A stretch of 64,000 bases of DNA from Prevotellaceae bacterium. Lineage in GTDB: Bacteria; Bacteroidota; Bacteroidia; Bacteroidales; Bacteroidaceae. The notes under the pieces are model-generated. The model was not told where the DNA came from. It saw only the letters and a program-made list of their open reading frames with translations, and searched no databases. The DNA lies in contig JAHZGX010000027.1 in assembly GCA_019420585.1 (NCBI GenBank), forward strand, positions 1-64,000. Reading direction: 5' to 3'. The translations under genes and the position numbers were made by a program. Shown piece after piece: positions 36,587 to 46,872 of the stretch; within the stretch, counting starts at the first letter, position 1, and every line of letters starts with the position of its first letter.

Positions 36587-37921
36587 TCAGAGAGCCCGTA
36601 CCAGTTCCTTGAACTGGTCACCACGATCCTCCATGTTGCGAAAAAGGTCGAAACTTGCACAACAAGGACTCAGCAGCACAGTATCGCCAGGGGCAGCCAT
36701 GCTCACACATGCCTGCACACATTCCTTCATGCTGTGCGTATCGGCTACAGGGATACCCATGCCATCAAAGAAAGCATGCAACTTAGCATTATCGGCTCCC
36801 AGGTAAACAAGTCCCTTGCATTTTCTCTTTACCAAATCCTTTATGGCATTGTAGTCATTACCCTTATCCTTCCCCCCCAGGATGAGTATGGTGGGGGTGG
36901 TCATACTTTCGAGTGCATACCAGCATGCATCCACATTGGTTGCCTTGGAGTCATTGACATACAACACTCCTCCCACGCGAGCCACCTTTTCCAAACGATG
37001 CTCCACACCTTCAAAGTCACCAAGACTGCGTCTCAGGGCATCATCCTGTATTCCGCTCAGATGAGCCGCGATGCCTGCGGCCAAGCTGTTGTACATATTA
37101 TGCTTCCCACTCAGGCTGAGACTCTCCTGCTCCATATTGAATGGAGTGGGGCGTTCAATAACATAATAACCATCGGATATGTAGCCTATCATGCCTTTCT
37201 TCTCCAATATGCTGAACGGACACATCTTGGATTTGATGCCATACTTTTTGAGTTCCTTCTTGATGACAGGATCATCAGCCCAATACACAAAGGCGTCATC
37301 CTCGGTCTGATTCTGCACGATACGCATCTTGGCATCAGCATAATTCTGCATGCTGTTGCCATAACGATCCAAATGGTCGGGGGTAATATTGAGCAAGATA
37401 GCAATATTGGCACGGAACTTATACATATTGTCCAGTTGGAAACTGCTCAACTCAATGATATAGTAATCGAAGTTCTTACCTTCGGCAATCTGCAAAGCCA
37501 GACTGCGACCTATATTACCGGCAAGACCAACATTGTAACCCGCCTCTTGGAAGATGTGATATATAAGACTCGTAGTGGTGGTCTTTCCATTAGAGCCAGT
37601 CACACATATCATGCGGGCATGCGTATAACGGCCAGCGAACTCTATCTCACTAATGATGGGAATATCTGCCTGACGCAGTTTCTCTACCATAGGAGCGGTC
37701 TCTGGTATACCCGGACTCTTCACGACCTCCGTGGCATTAAGTATCTTCTCCTCCGTGTGGCCGCCCTCTTCCCATTCCACTCCATAATGGTCAAGAAGTT
37801 CCTTATAGTGCGGCTTTATCTGCCCCAAGTCGCTCACGAACACATCGTAACCCTTGACCTTAGCCAGTGCGGCAGCACCGACACCACTCTCAGCAGCACC
37901 CAATACGACTATCCTGTTCAT
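36587..37921 (-). CDS. murD: UDP-MurNAc-L-alanine:D-glutamate ligase
   Basis: Adds D-glutamate to UDP-MurNAc-L-Ala. 444 residues; N-terminal 'RIVVLGAAESGVGAAALAK', ATP loop CVTGSNGKTTTTSLIYH near residue 117, substrate block 'GLAGNIGRSLALQ', and C-terminal 'VNDSKATNVDACWYALESM'. These are clear MurD features. Gaps to mraY and ftsW are 34 and 67 bases. Confidence 0.95.
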   Translation of the reverse strand: MNRIVVLGAAESGVGAAALAKVKGYDVFVSDLGQIKPHYKELLDHYGVEWEEGGHTEEKILNATEVVKSPGIPETAPMVEKLRQADIPIISEIEFAGRYTHARMICVTGSNGKTTTTSLIYHIFQEAGYNVGLAGNIGRSLALQIAEGKNFDYYIIELSSFQLDNMYKFRANIAILLNITPDHLDRYGNSMQNYADAKMRIVQNQTEDDAFVYWADDPVIKKELKKYGIKSKMCPFSILEKKGMIGYISDGYYVIERPTPFNMEQESLSLSGKHNMYNSLAAGIAAHLSGIQDDALRRSLGDFEGVEHRLEKVARVGGVLYVNDSKATNVDACWYALESMTTPTILILGGKDKGNDYNAIKDLVKRKCKGLVYLGADNAKLHAFFDGMGIPVADTHSMKECVQACVSMAAPGDTVLLSPCCASFDLFRNMEDRGDQFKELVRAL

Positions 37922-37955
37922 CTTAATCTTATATTTCCTAAATCTGTATTTCTAC

Positions 37956-39221
37956 TTATCTTATCTTCAAAGTCACTATGGTCAAAGCCGCAGTAATAAT
38001 CGTCACTATCCAGAAACGCACTGTAATCTTCGACTCCAACCAGCAACCCTTAGGCCAGTTGAACAAGATACGGAAGTCTGCAGGCAACTGTCCCGGCTTA
38101 ATCCGGAACGCATCATGAATGGGAGCACGCTTGAACACTCTCCATTTCTTGCCACGCCTGTTGCCCATCTTGGCATACTGCGTCTGGAGCAAGACGCTCA
38201 CGCTCTCCATAAAGAACACAAAGCAAAGCAGAGGCAGAAGCAATTCCTTGTGGATAATTATGGCCACCACTGCTATGATTCCCCCTATGGCCAAACTACC
38301 CGTATCGCCCATAAACACCTGAGCAGGATAAGAGTTGTACCACAAGAATCCAACCAACGCGCCAACAAATGCACAAAGGAATATGACCAACTCCTCACTG
38401 CCCGGAATAAACATGATATTGAGATAACTGGCAAACTGAATATGGCTGCTGACATAAGCCAGTATGCCTAAAGCCAAACAGATAATGGCAGAATTGCCTG
38501 CACACATGCCGTCCATGCCATCATTCATGTTGCTGCCATTGCTTACTGCCATGACCACAAAAACGGTCATGACGACAAACAGCACCCAACCTGCAGCAGT
38601 GCGATACTTGCCCATGAAACCCATGATTCCGGAATAACTCAGATTGTTATCCTTGACAAAAGGTATGGTGGTTATGGTGCTCTTGACAGGAGAACTCTTG
38701 TGCACGACCACACTCTCCACCCCTTGACGCTCCATGGTAACATTCTCACGTACCACTGCATCAGGACTGAGCCACAAGGTCAGCCCCACAGCAAGCCCGA
38801 GGAATGCCTGTCCAATCAATTTGTAAAGAGGGCGCAGGCCATCCTTGGCCACCTTCATCTTAATGTAGTCATCTATGAAACCAAGTGTACCGAGCCACAC
38901 TGTGGTACCGAGCATCAGCAACAAATAGATATTACGCAAACGGCCAAAAAGCAAACAGGGAACCAATGTGGCCACAATAATGATGACTCCACCCATGGTG
39001 GGGACACCCTTTTTCTCCACTCCATAAGGGTCAATGTCGGCATTCCGCTGTGCTTCATTGCCACCATGGGCATGCATCCAACGGATAAAATATTGACCAA
39101 ACCACATGGATATAAGCAATCCAAGCACCAATGTAAGGAGCGCCCTGAATGAGATGTACTGCCACATACCGGCACCCTTTACCCCAAATTGCTCCAAATA
39201 TCTGAACAGATAATACAGCAT
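37956..39221 (-). CDS. mraY: Phospho-MurNAc-pentapeptide transferase
   Basis: Joins phospho-MurNAc-pentapeptide to undecaprenyl phosphate, forming lipid I in the inner membrane. 421 residues with about ten membrane segments. Conserved catalytic motifs: 'GTLGFIDDYIKMK' (Asp pair), 'NGSNMNDGMDGMCAG', 'FMGDTGSLAIGG', and 'RRGKKWRVFKRAPIHD' with the histidine-containing loop. Slightly longer than proteobacterial MraY because of an insert around residues 165-205, usual in Bacteroidota. Confidence 0.95.
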   Translation of the reverse strand: MLYYLFRYLEQFGVKGAGMWQYISFRALLTLVLGLLISMWFGQYFIRWMHAHGGNEAQRNADIDPYGVEKKGVPTMGGVIIIVATLVPCLLFGRLRNIYLLLMLGTTVWLGTLGFIDDYIKMKVAKDGLRPLYKLIGQAFLGLAVGLTLWLSPDAVVRENVTMERQGVESVVVHKSSPVKSTITTIPFVKDNNLSYSGIMGFMGKYRTAAGWVLFVVMTVFVVMAVSNGSNMNDGMDGMCAGNSAIICLALGILAYVSSHIQFASYLNIMFIPGSEELVIFLCAFVGALVGFLWYNSYPAQVFMGDTGSLAIGGIIAVVAIIIHKELLLPLLCFVFFMESVSVLLQTQYAKMGNRRGKKWRVFKRAPIHDAFRIKPGQLPADFRILFNWPKGCWLESKITVRFWIVTIITAALTIVTLKIR

Positions 39222-39255
39222 ATTACTCTATATATTTTAGCAACAGACGGAGAAC

Positions 39256-40707
39256 TTAAATACCGAAAGCCTCACGTATAACCTCATGGTCATCAAAATG
39301 ATGCTTCACGCCCTGAATTATCTGATAATCCTCATGACCCTTTCCAGCCACAAGAATCACATCACCCGGCTTGGCCAACATGCATGCAGTTCGTATAGCC
39401 TCACGGCGGTCTACGATGCTAATCACATTCCGGCGTTGCTCTGCATCAAGTCCGGCCAGCATATCATCAATGATGGCCTGCGGATCCTCAAAACGAGGAT
39501 TGTCACTTGTAATAATTACACGATCGCTGTTCTTCACAGCCTCCTGTGCCATAATCGGCCGTTTCCCCCGGTCACGGTTGCCTCCTGCGCCACACACAGT
39601 CCAGCATTCACCACGGTGCTTCAGAACATCATTGATGGTCTGGAGCACATTGATCAAGGCATCAGGAGTGTGTGCATAATCCACAATGGCTGTCACACCC
39701 TTGGATGAGCGGATGGTCTCAAAACGTCCATTCACGGGCATCATGGCGCTCAATTGCACAAGAGCCTCTTCCCGATTCACTCCGAGCATCACCGTGGCTG
39801 CATAAACAGCCAACAGATTACTCACATTGAAGCGCCCCACAAACTGTACGCTCACCTCATGTCCATCCATCTCAAGGTTCATTCCCTCAAAACTTTCCTC
39901 CAGAATACGCCCCTTGAAATCAGCAACACCACGCACGGAATAAGTTTTCACCTGTGCTTGTGTGTTCTGTACCATGACTATACCGTTCCTGTCATCAGCA
40001 TTGGTCACAGCGAAGGCTTCACATGGAAGTGCATCAAAGAAGGCCTTCTTGGCATTGCGATAGTTCTCGAACGTCTTATGATAATCCAAATGGTCACGTG
40101 TCAAGTTCGTGAAAATGCCTCCTGCAAAGGTCAGTCCGCCAATTCTGTGTTGTGCCACACTATGGCTGCTTACCTCCATAAAAGCATACTGACATCCCTC
40201 ATCAGCCATTTGTCCAAGCAAGTTATTCAATGTCACAGCATCTGGAGTTGTGCATTCCGTGGGTATGGGGCGGCCATCAATATAGTTACATACTGTGCTG
40301 CACAGACCACACTTATACCCCATACGGCGAAACATCTTATAAAGTACCGTGGCTATAGTGGTCTTTCCATTGGTGCCCGTCACACCTATCAGTTTCATTC
40401 TCCGGCTGGGATTTCCAGCACAAGCGGTTGCCAAAGGACCAACTGCCAGTTCCGTATCAGAATAAACCAAATATGTAACTCTGCCGTCCAACTCCTTGGG
40501 CAACACCTCGCAGGCCACAACCGTTGCTCCCTGTTCTATGGCTTTCCCTATATATTCATGCCCATCCACCTGAGTGCCCCTCAACGCAACAAACATATCA
40601 TCCTGCTGCACGTGTCTGGAGTCTATCTGCACGCTCCTCACCTCTTTCTCTGACTGCCCCTCAATCTGTGAAGGCCGGCAGTTTTCTATCAGTTGGTTCA
40701 GATTCAT
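39256..40707 (-). CDS. murE: UDP-MurNAc-tripeptide synthetase
   Basis: Adds the third amino acid of the stem peptide. 483 residues; ATP loop [17 protein letters not shown] near residue 110, and '[33 protein letters not shown]'-like core. The substrate loop reads SDNPRFEDP; the DNPR motif is associated with meso-diaminopimelate, so the cell wall is probably of the DAP type. I start at [10 protein letters not shown] (40707), since the upstream frame is not family-like. murF is not next to it, unlike in many bacteria. Confidence 0.95.
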   Translation of the reverse strand: MNLNQLIENCRPSQIEGQSEKEVRSVQIDSRHVQQDDMFVALRGTQVDGHEYIGKAIEQGATVVACEVLPKELDGRVTYLVYSDTELAVGPLATACAGNPSRRMKLIGVTGTNGKTTIATVLYKMFRRMGYKCGLCSTVCNYIDGRPIPTECTTPDAVTLNNLLGQMADEGCQYAFMEVSSHSVAQHRIGGLTFAGGIFTNLTRDHLDYHKTFENYRNAKKAFFDALPCEAFAVTNADDRNGIVMVQNTQAQVKTYSVRGVADFKGRILEESFEGMNLEMDGHEVSVQFVGRFNVSNLLAVYAATVMLGVNREEALVQLSAMMPVNGRFETIRSSKGVTAIVDYAHTPDALINVLQTINDVLKHRGECWTVCGAGGNRDRGKRPIMAQEAVKNSDRVIITSDNPRFEDPQAIIDDMLAGLDAEQRRNVISIVDRREAIRTACMLAKPGDVILVAGKGHEDYQIIQGVKHHFDDHEVIREAFGI

Positions 40708-40753
40708 TTTTCCCCTATATATAATATATAATGTATACTCTGTCTGTTTTCTG

Positions 40754-42907
40754 TCATTCCAAGGACAAGGATACGGTCTGCCCCTTAACAACCTTCGTTC
40801 CAGGAGCAACGCTTTGCCGAACCACGCGTCCCTTTCCGGTCACACGGACTTTCATGCCTAGATTCTGAAGTGCTTGTACTGCATCCCTTGCACCCATATT
40901 CTTCATATCAGGCACGATGCCTGGCTTCAGCGAATCAACATGATTGTCTGCAGGCACCCTCTCGTCACTGGCAAGCATGTCCAAGACGTACTGTGCCGTG
41001 GCACGGTGCCCTCGAGTCACATCAGGAGTCTTCACAACGGCAGTATCAGCCGCACCGCGGATGTCACTATACATATCCTTGGTCATCAAGTATTGTGATA
41101 TTTCACAAAAGACTGGTCCACACTGCATTCCACCAGAGGCCGGAGTTCCTCTCTTCACAATGCAAACCAAACAACTATACTTAGGCTTTTCTGAAGGAAA
41201 ATATCCACAGAAACTTACCATGTACCTGACAGGGCCATTCCTGTAACCTCCACTTTCCGAAGCAATCTGCGCAGTGCCGGTCTTTCCACTCACACGGAAA
41301 CGGCCGCCATTACGTCCGGCCGCTTTACCGAGACCTTCGGGATTCATCACTACGGAGTCAAGAATCTCATGTATGGCATCCAATGTCTTTTGGCTGCACA
41401 TCTTCTCTTTGATGACCTCTACAGGAAACTCTCGCACGACTTGCCCGTCCTTGAGTTCACGTGTCACAAAGCGCGGCTTCACCATGCGACCATTATTTGC
41501 AATACCATTGTAAAAAGTCAAAGTACTGACAGGAGGCAACTGTACCTCATAACCAATGCTCATCCAAGGAAGAGCGGTAGCATACCAATTGACCCAGTAC
41601 CTGCCCTTCTTTTTCGGATGACGCACTTTGGGTTCACCCTTACCTACGAAGGGAAGGTTCAAGGGCAATCCCACACCCAAGTTGTTCAGCCCACGCACGA
41701 AACGGCCAGGGTCATCATGATAGGCACCATCTATCAAACGGCTTACACCTATGTTGGAACTCTTCATGAGTACACGCGTAACATTGAGCATTCCGTAACC
41801 GCCCTTTGTCCAGTTATGGTCACGCATAGTGCGTCCATACATAGGCCACAGACCATTGCCGGTGTCCACACGTGTGTTCTTGTTTATCTTTCCATCCTCT
41901 ATGGCCACCATGATACTGGCCGTCTTAAAGGTTGATCCCGGTTCCATCAAATCTGTCAGAAGATGGTTCTTCATCTCATAATACTCACCATCGGAACCTC
42001 TCTTCAGATTAGCAATGGCTTTCACGTCACCTGTGGCAACCTCCATGACCATGGCCATACCAATATCTCCGTTCACGGTCTCCTCCTTCAATTTATTTCT
42101 CAATGCGCGGTCAACCACATCCTGAACATCAATATCAATGGTGGTCATCAAGTCATGTCCATCCTCCGGCTCCACATCTACCAAACTCACACGCCTGTCA
42201 CGTATCTTGGTACGATGCTTTATGCCGGGCTTTCCGCGCAATATGGTGTCATAACTCAATTCCAGTCCATTCTTGGCCTTTCCGGAATCTGGATAAAGAT
42301 CGCCCAAAGTACGGGCAGCCAAAGAGCCATAAGGCTTCTCGCGCTTTATGACTATCTCACCATAAAACCCACCCCGAAATGGGTTCTCACGCAGCAATGG
42401 CAGTTTCTTGCATTCCGTATACTGGACATAAGAAGCCATACGGGGATAGATGCGGCATGGAGGCGGGTATCTGCCGTTCACTTTCTTCATGCAGTTCTTT
42501 CTCGCATTCGTCAGCCTTTGCCGAAACCAACTGGCACTATAGTCAGGGAATATCTTGGCCAGTCCATTCACGATGCTGTCCACCTGATTGTCGAAAACAG
42601 AGTCACGAAAAGCCTGAGTCCGGACAAGCGTCATGCTATCCCTATCCTGAACACGGAAGTCCATATACAGACGATATTCCGGCAAAGACGTGGAAAGCAC
42701 CCGTCCGTCATCGGAAAGCAAGTCCCCACGTTTAGCCTCAATGGGAATATTCTCATTCACGAAACGAGCATCCACCGCCTCCCAGTAATCTCTCATGGGA
42801 GGGAACATAGTCTGCAAAGCCTTTCCTATTATGTACACGGCAACCAGTGTCACCAGTATAAACAGGACGCGGTATCGACCAATAGAATTATTCTTCCTGT
42901 CTTTCAT
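40754..42907 (-). CDS. ftsI: Class B penicillin-binding protein FtsI with PASTA domain
   Basis: Septal D,D-transpeptidase. 717 residues: short cytoplasmic part, one membrane segment ([20 protein letters not shown]), dimerisation domain, and transpeptidase domain with the active serine S325 in [10 protein letters not shown], the SSN triad motif in [11 protein letters not shown], and SGKTGTAQ. The last 60 residues ([20 protein letters not shown] onward) form a PASTA domain, which binds uncrosslinked peptidoglycan; this is normal for Bacteroidota FtsI but absent in E. coli. Confidence 0.95.
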   Translation of the reverse strand: MKDRKNNSIGRYRVLFILVTLVAVYIIGKALQTMFPPMRDYWEAVDARFVNENIPIEAKRGDLLSDDGRVLSTSLPEYRLYMDFRVQDRDSMTLVRTQAFRDSVFDNQVDSIVNGLAKIFPDYSASWFRQRLTNARKNCMKKVNGRYPPPCRIYPRMASYVQYTECKKLPLLRENPFRGGFYGEIVIKREKPYGSLAARTLGDLYPDSGKAKNGLELSYDTILRGKPGIKHRTKIRDRRVSLVDVEPEDGHDLMTTIDIDVQDVVDRALRNKLKEETVNGDIGMAMVMEVATGDVKAIANLKRGSDGEYYEMKNHLLTDLMEPGSTFKTASIMVAIEDGKINKNTRVDTGNGLWPMYGRTMRDHNWTKGGYGMLNVTRVLMKSSNIGVSRLIDGAYHDDPGRFVRGLNNLGVGLPLNLPFVGKGEPKVRHPKKKGRYWVNWYATALPWMSIGYEVQLPPVSTLTFYNGIANNGRMVKPRFVTRELKDGQVVREFPVEVIKEKMCSQKTLDAIHEILDSVVMNPEGLGKAAGRNGGRFRVSGKTGTAQIASESGGYRNGPVRYMVSFCGYFPSEKPKYSCLVCIVKRGTPASGGMQCGPVFCEISQYLMTKDMYSDIRGAADTAVVKTPDVTRGHRATAQYVLDMLASDERVPADNHVDSLKPGIVPDMKNMGARDAVQALQNLGMKVRVTGKGRVVRQSVAPGTKVVKGQTVSLSLE

Positions 42908-42917
42908 ATTCCTCCGG

Positions 42918-43370
42918 TTACTCGTTTGTCAACAGGAACGGAGGTTCCGTACTTGACATGAGTGTGCTGTCACCTCTCTCCTTGAGTTGTCTTTCCAACT
43001 CACTCTGCCTTGTACGCCGAGTCAACTCGCTCTCTCGAGTCAGGCAGCGATACTTGCAGTCCTTGACCACTTCATTGAGTCGTTCCTCCTCCAAAATCTC
43101 TTGCTGAGCCTGGTAATTATTTGTCACATAAACAACCAAAGCCACAAGAATCAAAAGCAAAACCGAAAACTGTTTCTTGAACCACGTACCATCCACCCTG
43201 AGTGCAGTTGCCAAATCACGCCAGTGCTGCAAATCAAGGTTCTCACCATCCTCATCATGCAATATGGATTTAGCCAGCCGTTCCTTGGCACGGAACCGAT
43301 CTTGCCCATCAGGTTCCTGTGACAGTACGTCCTGCGACAATGTTTCCTTATGCTCTGTATTCTCTGTCAT
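42918..43370 (-). CDS. ftsL: FtsL-like cell division protein
   Basis: A 150-residue bitopic membrane protein: acidic N-terminal tail of about 75 residues, one membrane segment (FSVLLLILVALVVYVTNNY), and a short periplasmic coiled coil (EILEEERLNEVVKDCKYR...). Sequence is poorly conserved; the call rests on topology and on its place between rsmH and ftsI. Start at 43370; the open frame continues upstream without support. Expected to pair with a DivIC-type partner and FtsQ. Confidence 0.8.
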   Translation of the reverse strand: MTENTEHKETLSQDVLSQEPDGQDRFRAKERLAKSILHDEDGENLDLQHWRDLATALRVDGTWFKKQFSVLLLILVALVVYVTNNYQAQQEILEEERLNEVVKDCKYRCLTRESELTRRTRQSELERQLKERGDSTLMSSTEPPFLLTNE

Positions 43371-43458
43371 ATTCTTTAATGCTTGCCACTTTGTTTTTCT
43401 CAAAAAAAGAACCTTTAGCCTCCCATCAACCATGTAGCCTTCAGTTTACTGTTCCTAC

Positions 43459-44367
43459 CTACAGCTTCTCAGCAACCCTCAGTTTGGCAGAACGGCTACG
43501 CGGATTCTCCGCCTGTTCCTGATCCGTTGGTATTTGAGGCTTATTGCCTAAGAGTCTCATGGGAGCATAACTGCGTCCGAAAACATCCGTCTCCACTCGT
43601 CCCTCCTCATTTCCACTCTTCATGACATTTTTCACCATTCGGTCTTCCAAAGAATGATAGGTCAGTATCGAAAGCCTTCCTCCGGCACCCAAGACATTCA
43701 GGGCAGCATGTAGCATCTGCCTGAGAGCCTCCATCTCGCCATTCACCTCAATACGCAGAGCCTGGAACACACGCGCCAAATCTTTCTTCTCCCTGTCTCT
43801 CGGAAGCAGCGGATGAAGCAATGATGCCAACTGCCCTGTAGTCAAGATTTCATTTCGTCCACGCTCCTTCACAATTGCGAAAGCCAATTTACGACTGTTT
43901 TTCAATTCACCGTAAAGGTAAAACACCGAAGCCAGTTGTTCCTCTGTGTATTCTCTCAACACGGTGCGTGCCGAGCGCGTGGCCTTTCGGTTCATGCGCA
44001 TATCCAGCGGTGCATCAAACCGGAAACTGAATCCTCGGTCTGCATCATCCAAATGATGGCTGCTGACTCCAAGGTCCGCCAATATTCCATCCACGCTTTC
44101 CACTTGATAATAACGCATCCAATTCTTCAGGAAACGAAAGTTACTCCTCACAAAAGTAAAGCGGGAGTCATCCGGTATGCCGCACATGGCATCCATATCC
44201 TGGTCAAATCCATACAGGCGTCCAGCCGGTCCCAACCGCCTCAAGACTTCTCTGCTATGCCCTCCACCGCCAAATGTCAAGTCAACGTATACTCCATCCG
44301 GGCGAATGTTCAATCCATCCACCGTCTGGTGCAACATAACCGGTATATGATACGTTTCACTACTCAT
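43459..44367 (-). CDS. rsmH: 16S rRNA (cytosine-1402-N4)-methyltransferase
   Basis: SAM-dependent methylation of C1402 in 16S rRNA. 302 residues; opening 'YHIPVMLHQTVDGLNIRPDGVYVDLTFGGGGHS' with the SAM-binding glycine loop, 'DLGVSSHHLDDADRGFSFRFDAPLDMRM' and C-terminal 'ILTYHSLEDRMVKNVMK'. All are RsmH (MraW) features. Three bases after mraZ. Confidence 0.95.
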   Translation of the reverse strand: MSSETYHIPVMLHQTVDGLNIRPDGVYVDLTFGGGGHSREVLRRLGPAGRLYGFDQDMDAMCGIPDDSRFTFVRSNFRFLKNWMRYYQVESVDGILADLGVSSHHLDDADRGFSFRFDAPLDMRMNRKATRSARTVLREYTEEQLASVFYLYGELKNSRKLAFAIVKERGRNEILTTGQLASLLHPLLPRDREKKDLARVFQALRIEVNGEMEALRQMLHAALNVLGAGGRLSILTYHSLEDRMVKNVMKSGNEEGRVETDVFGRSYAPMRLLGNKPQIPTDQEQAENPRSRSAKLRVAEKL

Positions 44368-44370
44368 GAT

Positions 44371-44865
44371 TCACATCCTTCCTGTATCTCCATTCAGTTC
44401 AAGCCCTGCAACAGGTTGCTCTTGTGGTCTCATCATCTGTTCCAGGCAATCTGCCAAAACATCCGGCTCTCCAGAAAGGGCATCCGCAGCCTGACGTTCC
44501 CAAATTTCTATTGTGTCATCAACACCAATGAAACGTACTTCCGACTGAATGCCTGCTTCATCCAAGTAGCGTCGAGGAATCAGGAGTCGCCCATTGCTAT
44601 CAAGCGATACGTCCTCGGCACCCGCCACAAAACGACGCAGGGCACTGCGTCCCTGCCGGTCGAACATACTTGTATGAGCCACCAAAGCATCTACCTGCCG
44701 GTTCCACACCTGTACAGGATAGAGCACCAGGCAACGCTGGAAGACATCACGCCTTAACACAAGCCCTGCAATCTCTTCCCGCTGCAGAATCTTGCGAAAG
44801 GTGCTCGGGACGAACACGCGTCCCTTCTCGTCCACCTTGGCATCTATGTTGCCTGTAAATCTCAT
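44371..44865 (-). CDS. mraZ: MraZ, transcription regulator of the dcw operon
   Basis: First gene of the dcw cluster. 164 residues with the two tandem AbrB-like units, each with a DxxGR signature: DEKGRVFVPSTFR near residue 12 and DSNGRLLIPRRYL near residue 91. MraZ in E. coli and others binds repeats upstream of its own operon and represses it. I see no clear tandem repeats in the 280-base upstream region apart from the -7 box. Confidence 0.93.
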   Translation of the reverse strand: MRFTGNIDAKVDEKGRVFVPSTFRKILQREEIAGLVLRRDVFQRCLVLYPVQVWNRQVDALVAHTSMFDRQGRSALRRFVAGAEDVSLDSNGRLLIPRRYLDEAGIQSEVRFIGVDDTIEIWERQAADALSGEPDVLADCLEQMMRPQEQPVAGLELNGDTGRM

Positions 44866-44902
44866 CTCACGTACTTCTTATATAGTTTCGCGTAATTTTT
44901 GG

Positions 44903-44910
44903 CAAAGATA
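44903..44910 (-). promoter_or_regulatory. -7 box of the dcw operon
   Basis: TATCTTTG on the minus strand, 38 bases before mraZ. No matching -33 element at normal spacing. It would drive some 16 kb of co-directional genes. Confidence 0.45.
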
Positions 44911-45114
44911 TGTATTTCCCCACAATCCCCCACGCCTTTTCACAAATTATTTTTTTGCATTCTCCCAACACTGACTTTCTATAGTCACAACCACAGTAAA
45001 GAACTTCCTCTTTTTCTTCGATGGAATGGCGGAAAACTATTATTTTACATCATCTTACAAAAGTTGCAGTCGGATTTTTCAGCACATTTGTTTTCCCGGT
45101 GGGGGAAAAACCCT

Positions 45115-45122
45115 TAAATTTG
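45115..45122 (+). promoter_or_regulatory. -7 box of the cyclophilin gene
   Basis: TAAATTTG at 45115-45122, with TTTG at 45087-45090 (24-base spacing, longer than usual). It supports the start at 45146 over in-frame ATG codons upstream. Confidence 0.45.
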
Positions 45123-45145
45123 CAAAAAGAAGACGTTTTCAACAC

Positions 45146-45934
45146 ATGAAACAGTTCAATTCCCACACGAGGGAAGGCAGTTGCACACTGCCATCAAGAG
45201 TACAAATCTGGCAATTCAAATGGAGCCGCCATGCCCTTCTGGCACTGGCATACGCCATGCTGATATGCCTATGCTGCATGCCCGTCAATGGGAAGAGAAA
45301 AGAGAAACGCTCCATCGTCCTCATAGAGACTTCTGTAGGAAACATCCGTGTTGCACTCTCTGATGACACGCCCCTGCACAGAGACAACTTCCTGACACTA
45401 GCCTCCAAAGGCTTTTATAACGGGACTCTCTTTCATAGGGTCATCGCAGACTTCATGATTCAAGGCGGAGATCCCGACTCAAGAGACGCCGTTCCAGGAA
45501 AACTGCTGGGCAATGGTGGCCCCGGCTACACTATCCCCGCAGAATTTGACCTCCCATATCTTTACCACTGGCGAGGGGCTTTGGCCGCAGCCAGGGATGG
45601 AGATGATGTAAATCCCGAGCGGGAAAGCAGCGGAAGCCAGTTCTACATTGTATGGGGGAAAAAGCAGACTGCAGCCGACATCAGACGTGTACGCGGCATG
45701 CTTGAGGAAAAAGGCATCAAACTCACCCCGTTGATGATTGACGACTACGAAATGAAAGGGGGTACGCCCCACCTAGATGGACAGTATACCGTATTTGGCG
45801 AAGTCATCGAGGGGTTGGATGTCGTGGGCAAAATCCAAGGAGTAAAGACAGATGAGAATGACCGTCCGACCGAAGACATAGAAATACTCCGCATGAAGGT
45901 GGAACAGTTCAGTTCAAAAGCCAGACATCCATAA
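45146..45934 (+). CDS. Cyclophilin-type peptidyl-prolyl isomerase, exported
   Basis: A 262-residue protein. The N-terminal 50 residues include a hydrophobic segment (ALLALAYAMLICLCCMPVNG) acting as signal peptide or lipoprotein-like anchor. The cyclophilin core has 'VLIETSVGNIRVALSDDTPLHRDNFL', 'GTLFHRVIADFMIQGGDP' with the catalytic Arg and the Phe/Met/Gln of the active site, and 'SGSQFYIVWG'. It probably speeds proline isomerisation during folding of envelope proteins. An insert near residue 190-215 is usual in Bacteroidota members. Confidence 0.9.
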   Translation: MKQFNSHTREGSCTLPSRVQIWQFKWSRHALLALAYAMLICLCCMPVNGKRKEKRSIVLIETSVGNIRVALSDDTPLHRDNFLTLASKGFYNGTLFHRVIADFMIQGGDPDSRDAVPGKLLGNGGPGYTIPAEFDLPYLYHWRGALAAARDGDDVNPERESSGSQFYIVWGKKQTAADIRRVRGMLEEKGIKLTPLMIDDYEMKGGTPHLDGQYTVFGEVIEGLDVVGKIQGVKTDENDRPTEDIEILRMKVEQFSSKARHP

Positions 45935-46155
45935 GGGAATCATCACATTTAACTGACCCTGCAACCACATATATACTTTTGGTCAAGACACATAATAAGA
46001 CTTCGGCAAAACATACGCATTACCCGGTCAAGGCATTCTTACTTTCATGAAACCCGCATCGTTTTGCAATCCTTTTTCATCAGCAGATGGGGAGCATACC
46101 AGCCCTGTTCGTTTTTTAATTCGCCATACTGCTTTCCCGTTCGCAGGAAAATGTG

Positions 46156-46163
46156 TAATTTTG
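46156..46163 (+). promoter_or_regulatory. -7 box of the purH-mre-rodA operon
   Basis: TAATTTTG, 51 bases before the IMP cyclohydrolase start. The -33 element is not obvious. Confidence 0.4.
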
Positions 46164-46213
46164 CGCACTTAATAAACGATTGAAAGTTAAAAGAATCAGA
46201 AAAGCGATACAAG

Positions 46214-46810
46214 ATGGCTGAAACTAGAAAAATCCGGCGCGCGCTGGTGTCCGTATTCCACAAGGACGGACTGGAGGAGATTTTGCGTACACTCCATGCG
46301 CAGGGTGTGGAACTGCTCAGCACAGGAGGCACGCAGCAGTTCATTGAGCAACTGGGTATTCCCTGTGCCCGTGTGGAAGATGTGACCACATATCCCAGCA
46401 TACTGGGAGGCAGGGTAAAGACACTCCACCCCAAGATCTTTGGAGGTATTCTGGGGCGTCGCTCACTTGAGAGTGACCAGAAACAGATGGAACAATATAG
46501 CATCCCCGGGATTGACTTAGTCATCGTTGACCTCTATCCCTTCGAGGACACCGTGAAGAGCGGTGCCTCTGACACCGACATCATAGAGAAGATAGACATA
46601 GGCGGAATCAGCCTCATACGTGCGGCAGCAAAGAATTACGCTGATGTGATTATCGTACCCTCAAAAGCCGAGTACAAGTCTTTGCTGGAACTGCTTCATA
46701 AGAATGGCGCACAGAGCGAAATGGAGGAACGCCGCTGGTTTGCTACCCGCGCTTTTGGCGTAAGTAGCCATTATGACACGGCCATCCATCAATGGTTCGA
46801 GAGCAAATGA
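46214..46810 (+). CDS. purH: IMP cyclohydrolase domain (stand-alone PurH N-terminus)
   Basis: Closes the purine ring: FAICAR to IMP. The 198 residues match only the N-terminal MGS-like domain of bifunctional PurH: 'RRALVSVFHKDGLEEILRTL', 'ELLSTGGTQQFI', 'GGRVKTLHPKIFGGILGRR', 'DLVIVDLYPFEDTV', 'IEKIDIGGISLIRAAAKN'. The frame ends cleanly after 'YDTAIHQWFESK', where the AICAR transformylase domain would begin, and no remnant of that domain follows. The formyltransferase step must be encoded elsewhere. It is 62 bases upstream of mreB in the same direction. Confidence 0.9.
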   Translation: MAETRKIRRALVSVFHKDGLEEILRTLHAQGVELLSTGGTQQFIEQLGIPCARVEDVTTYPSILGGRVKTLHPKIFGGILGRRSLESDQKQMEQYSIPGIDLVIVDLYPFEDTVKSGASDTDIIEKIDIGGISLIRAAAKNYADVIIVPSKAEYKSLLELLHKNGAQSEMEERRWFATRAFGVSSHYDTAIHQWFESK

Positions 46811-46872
46811 GCCTTTGGCCACAGGTAACGTGATACCGGAACATTCCAAATTAGATTAAGAAGAATACATTT

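Noticed and set aside
36401..37996. A 531-codon plus-strand open frame opposite murD
   Set aside because: murD is complete with all ligase motifs; the opposite frame looks like a random shadow.
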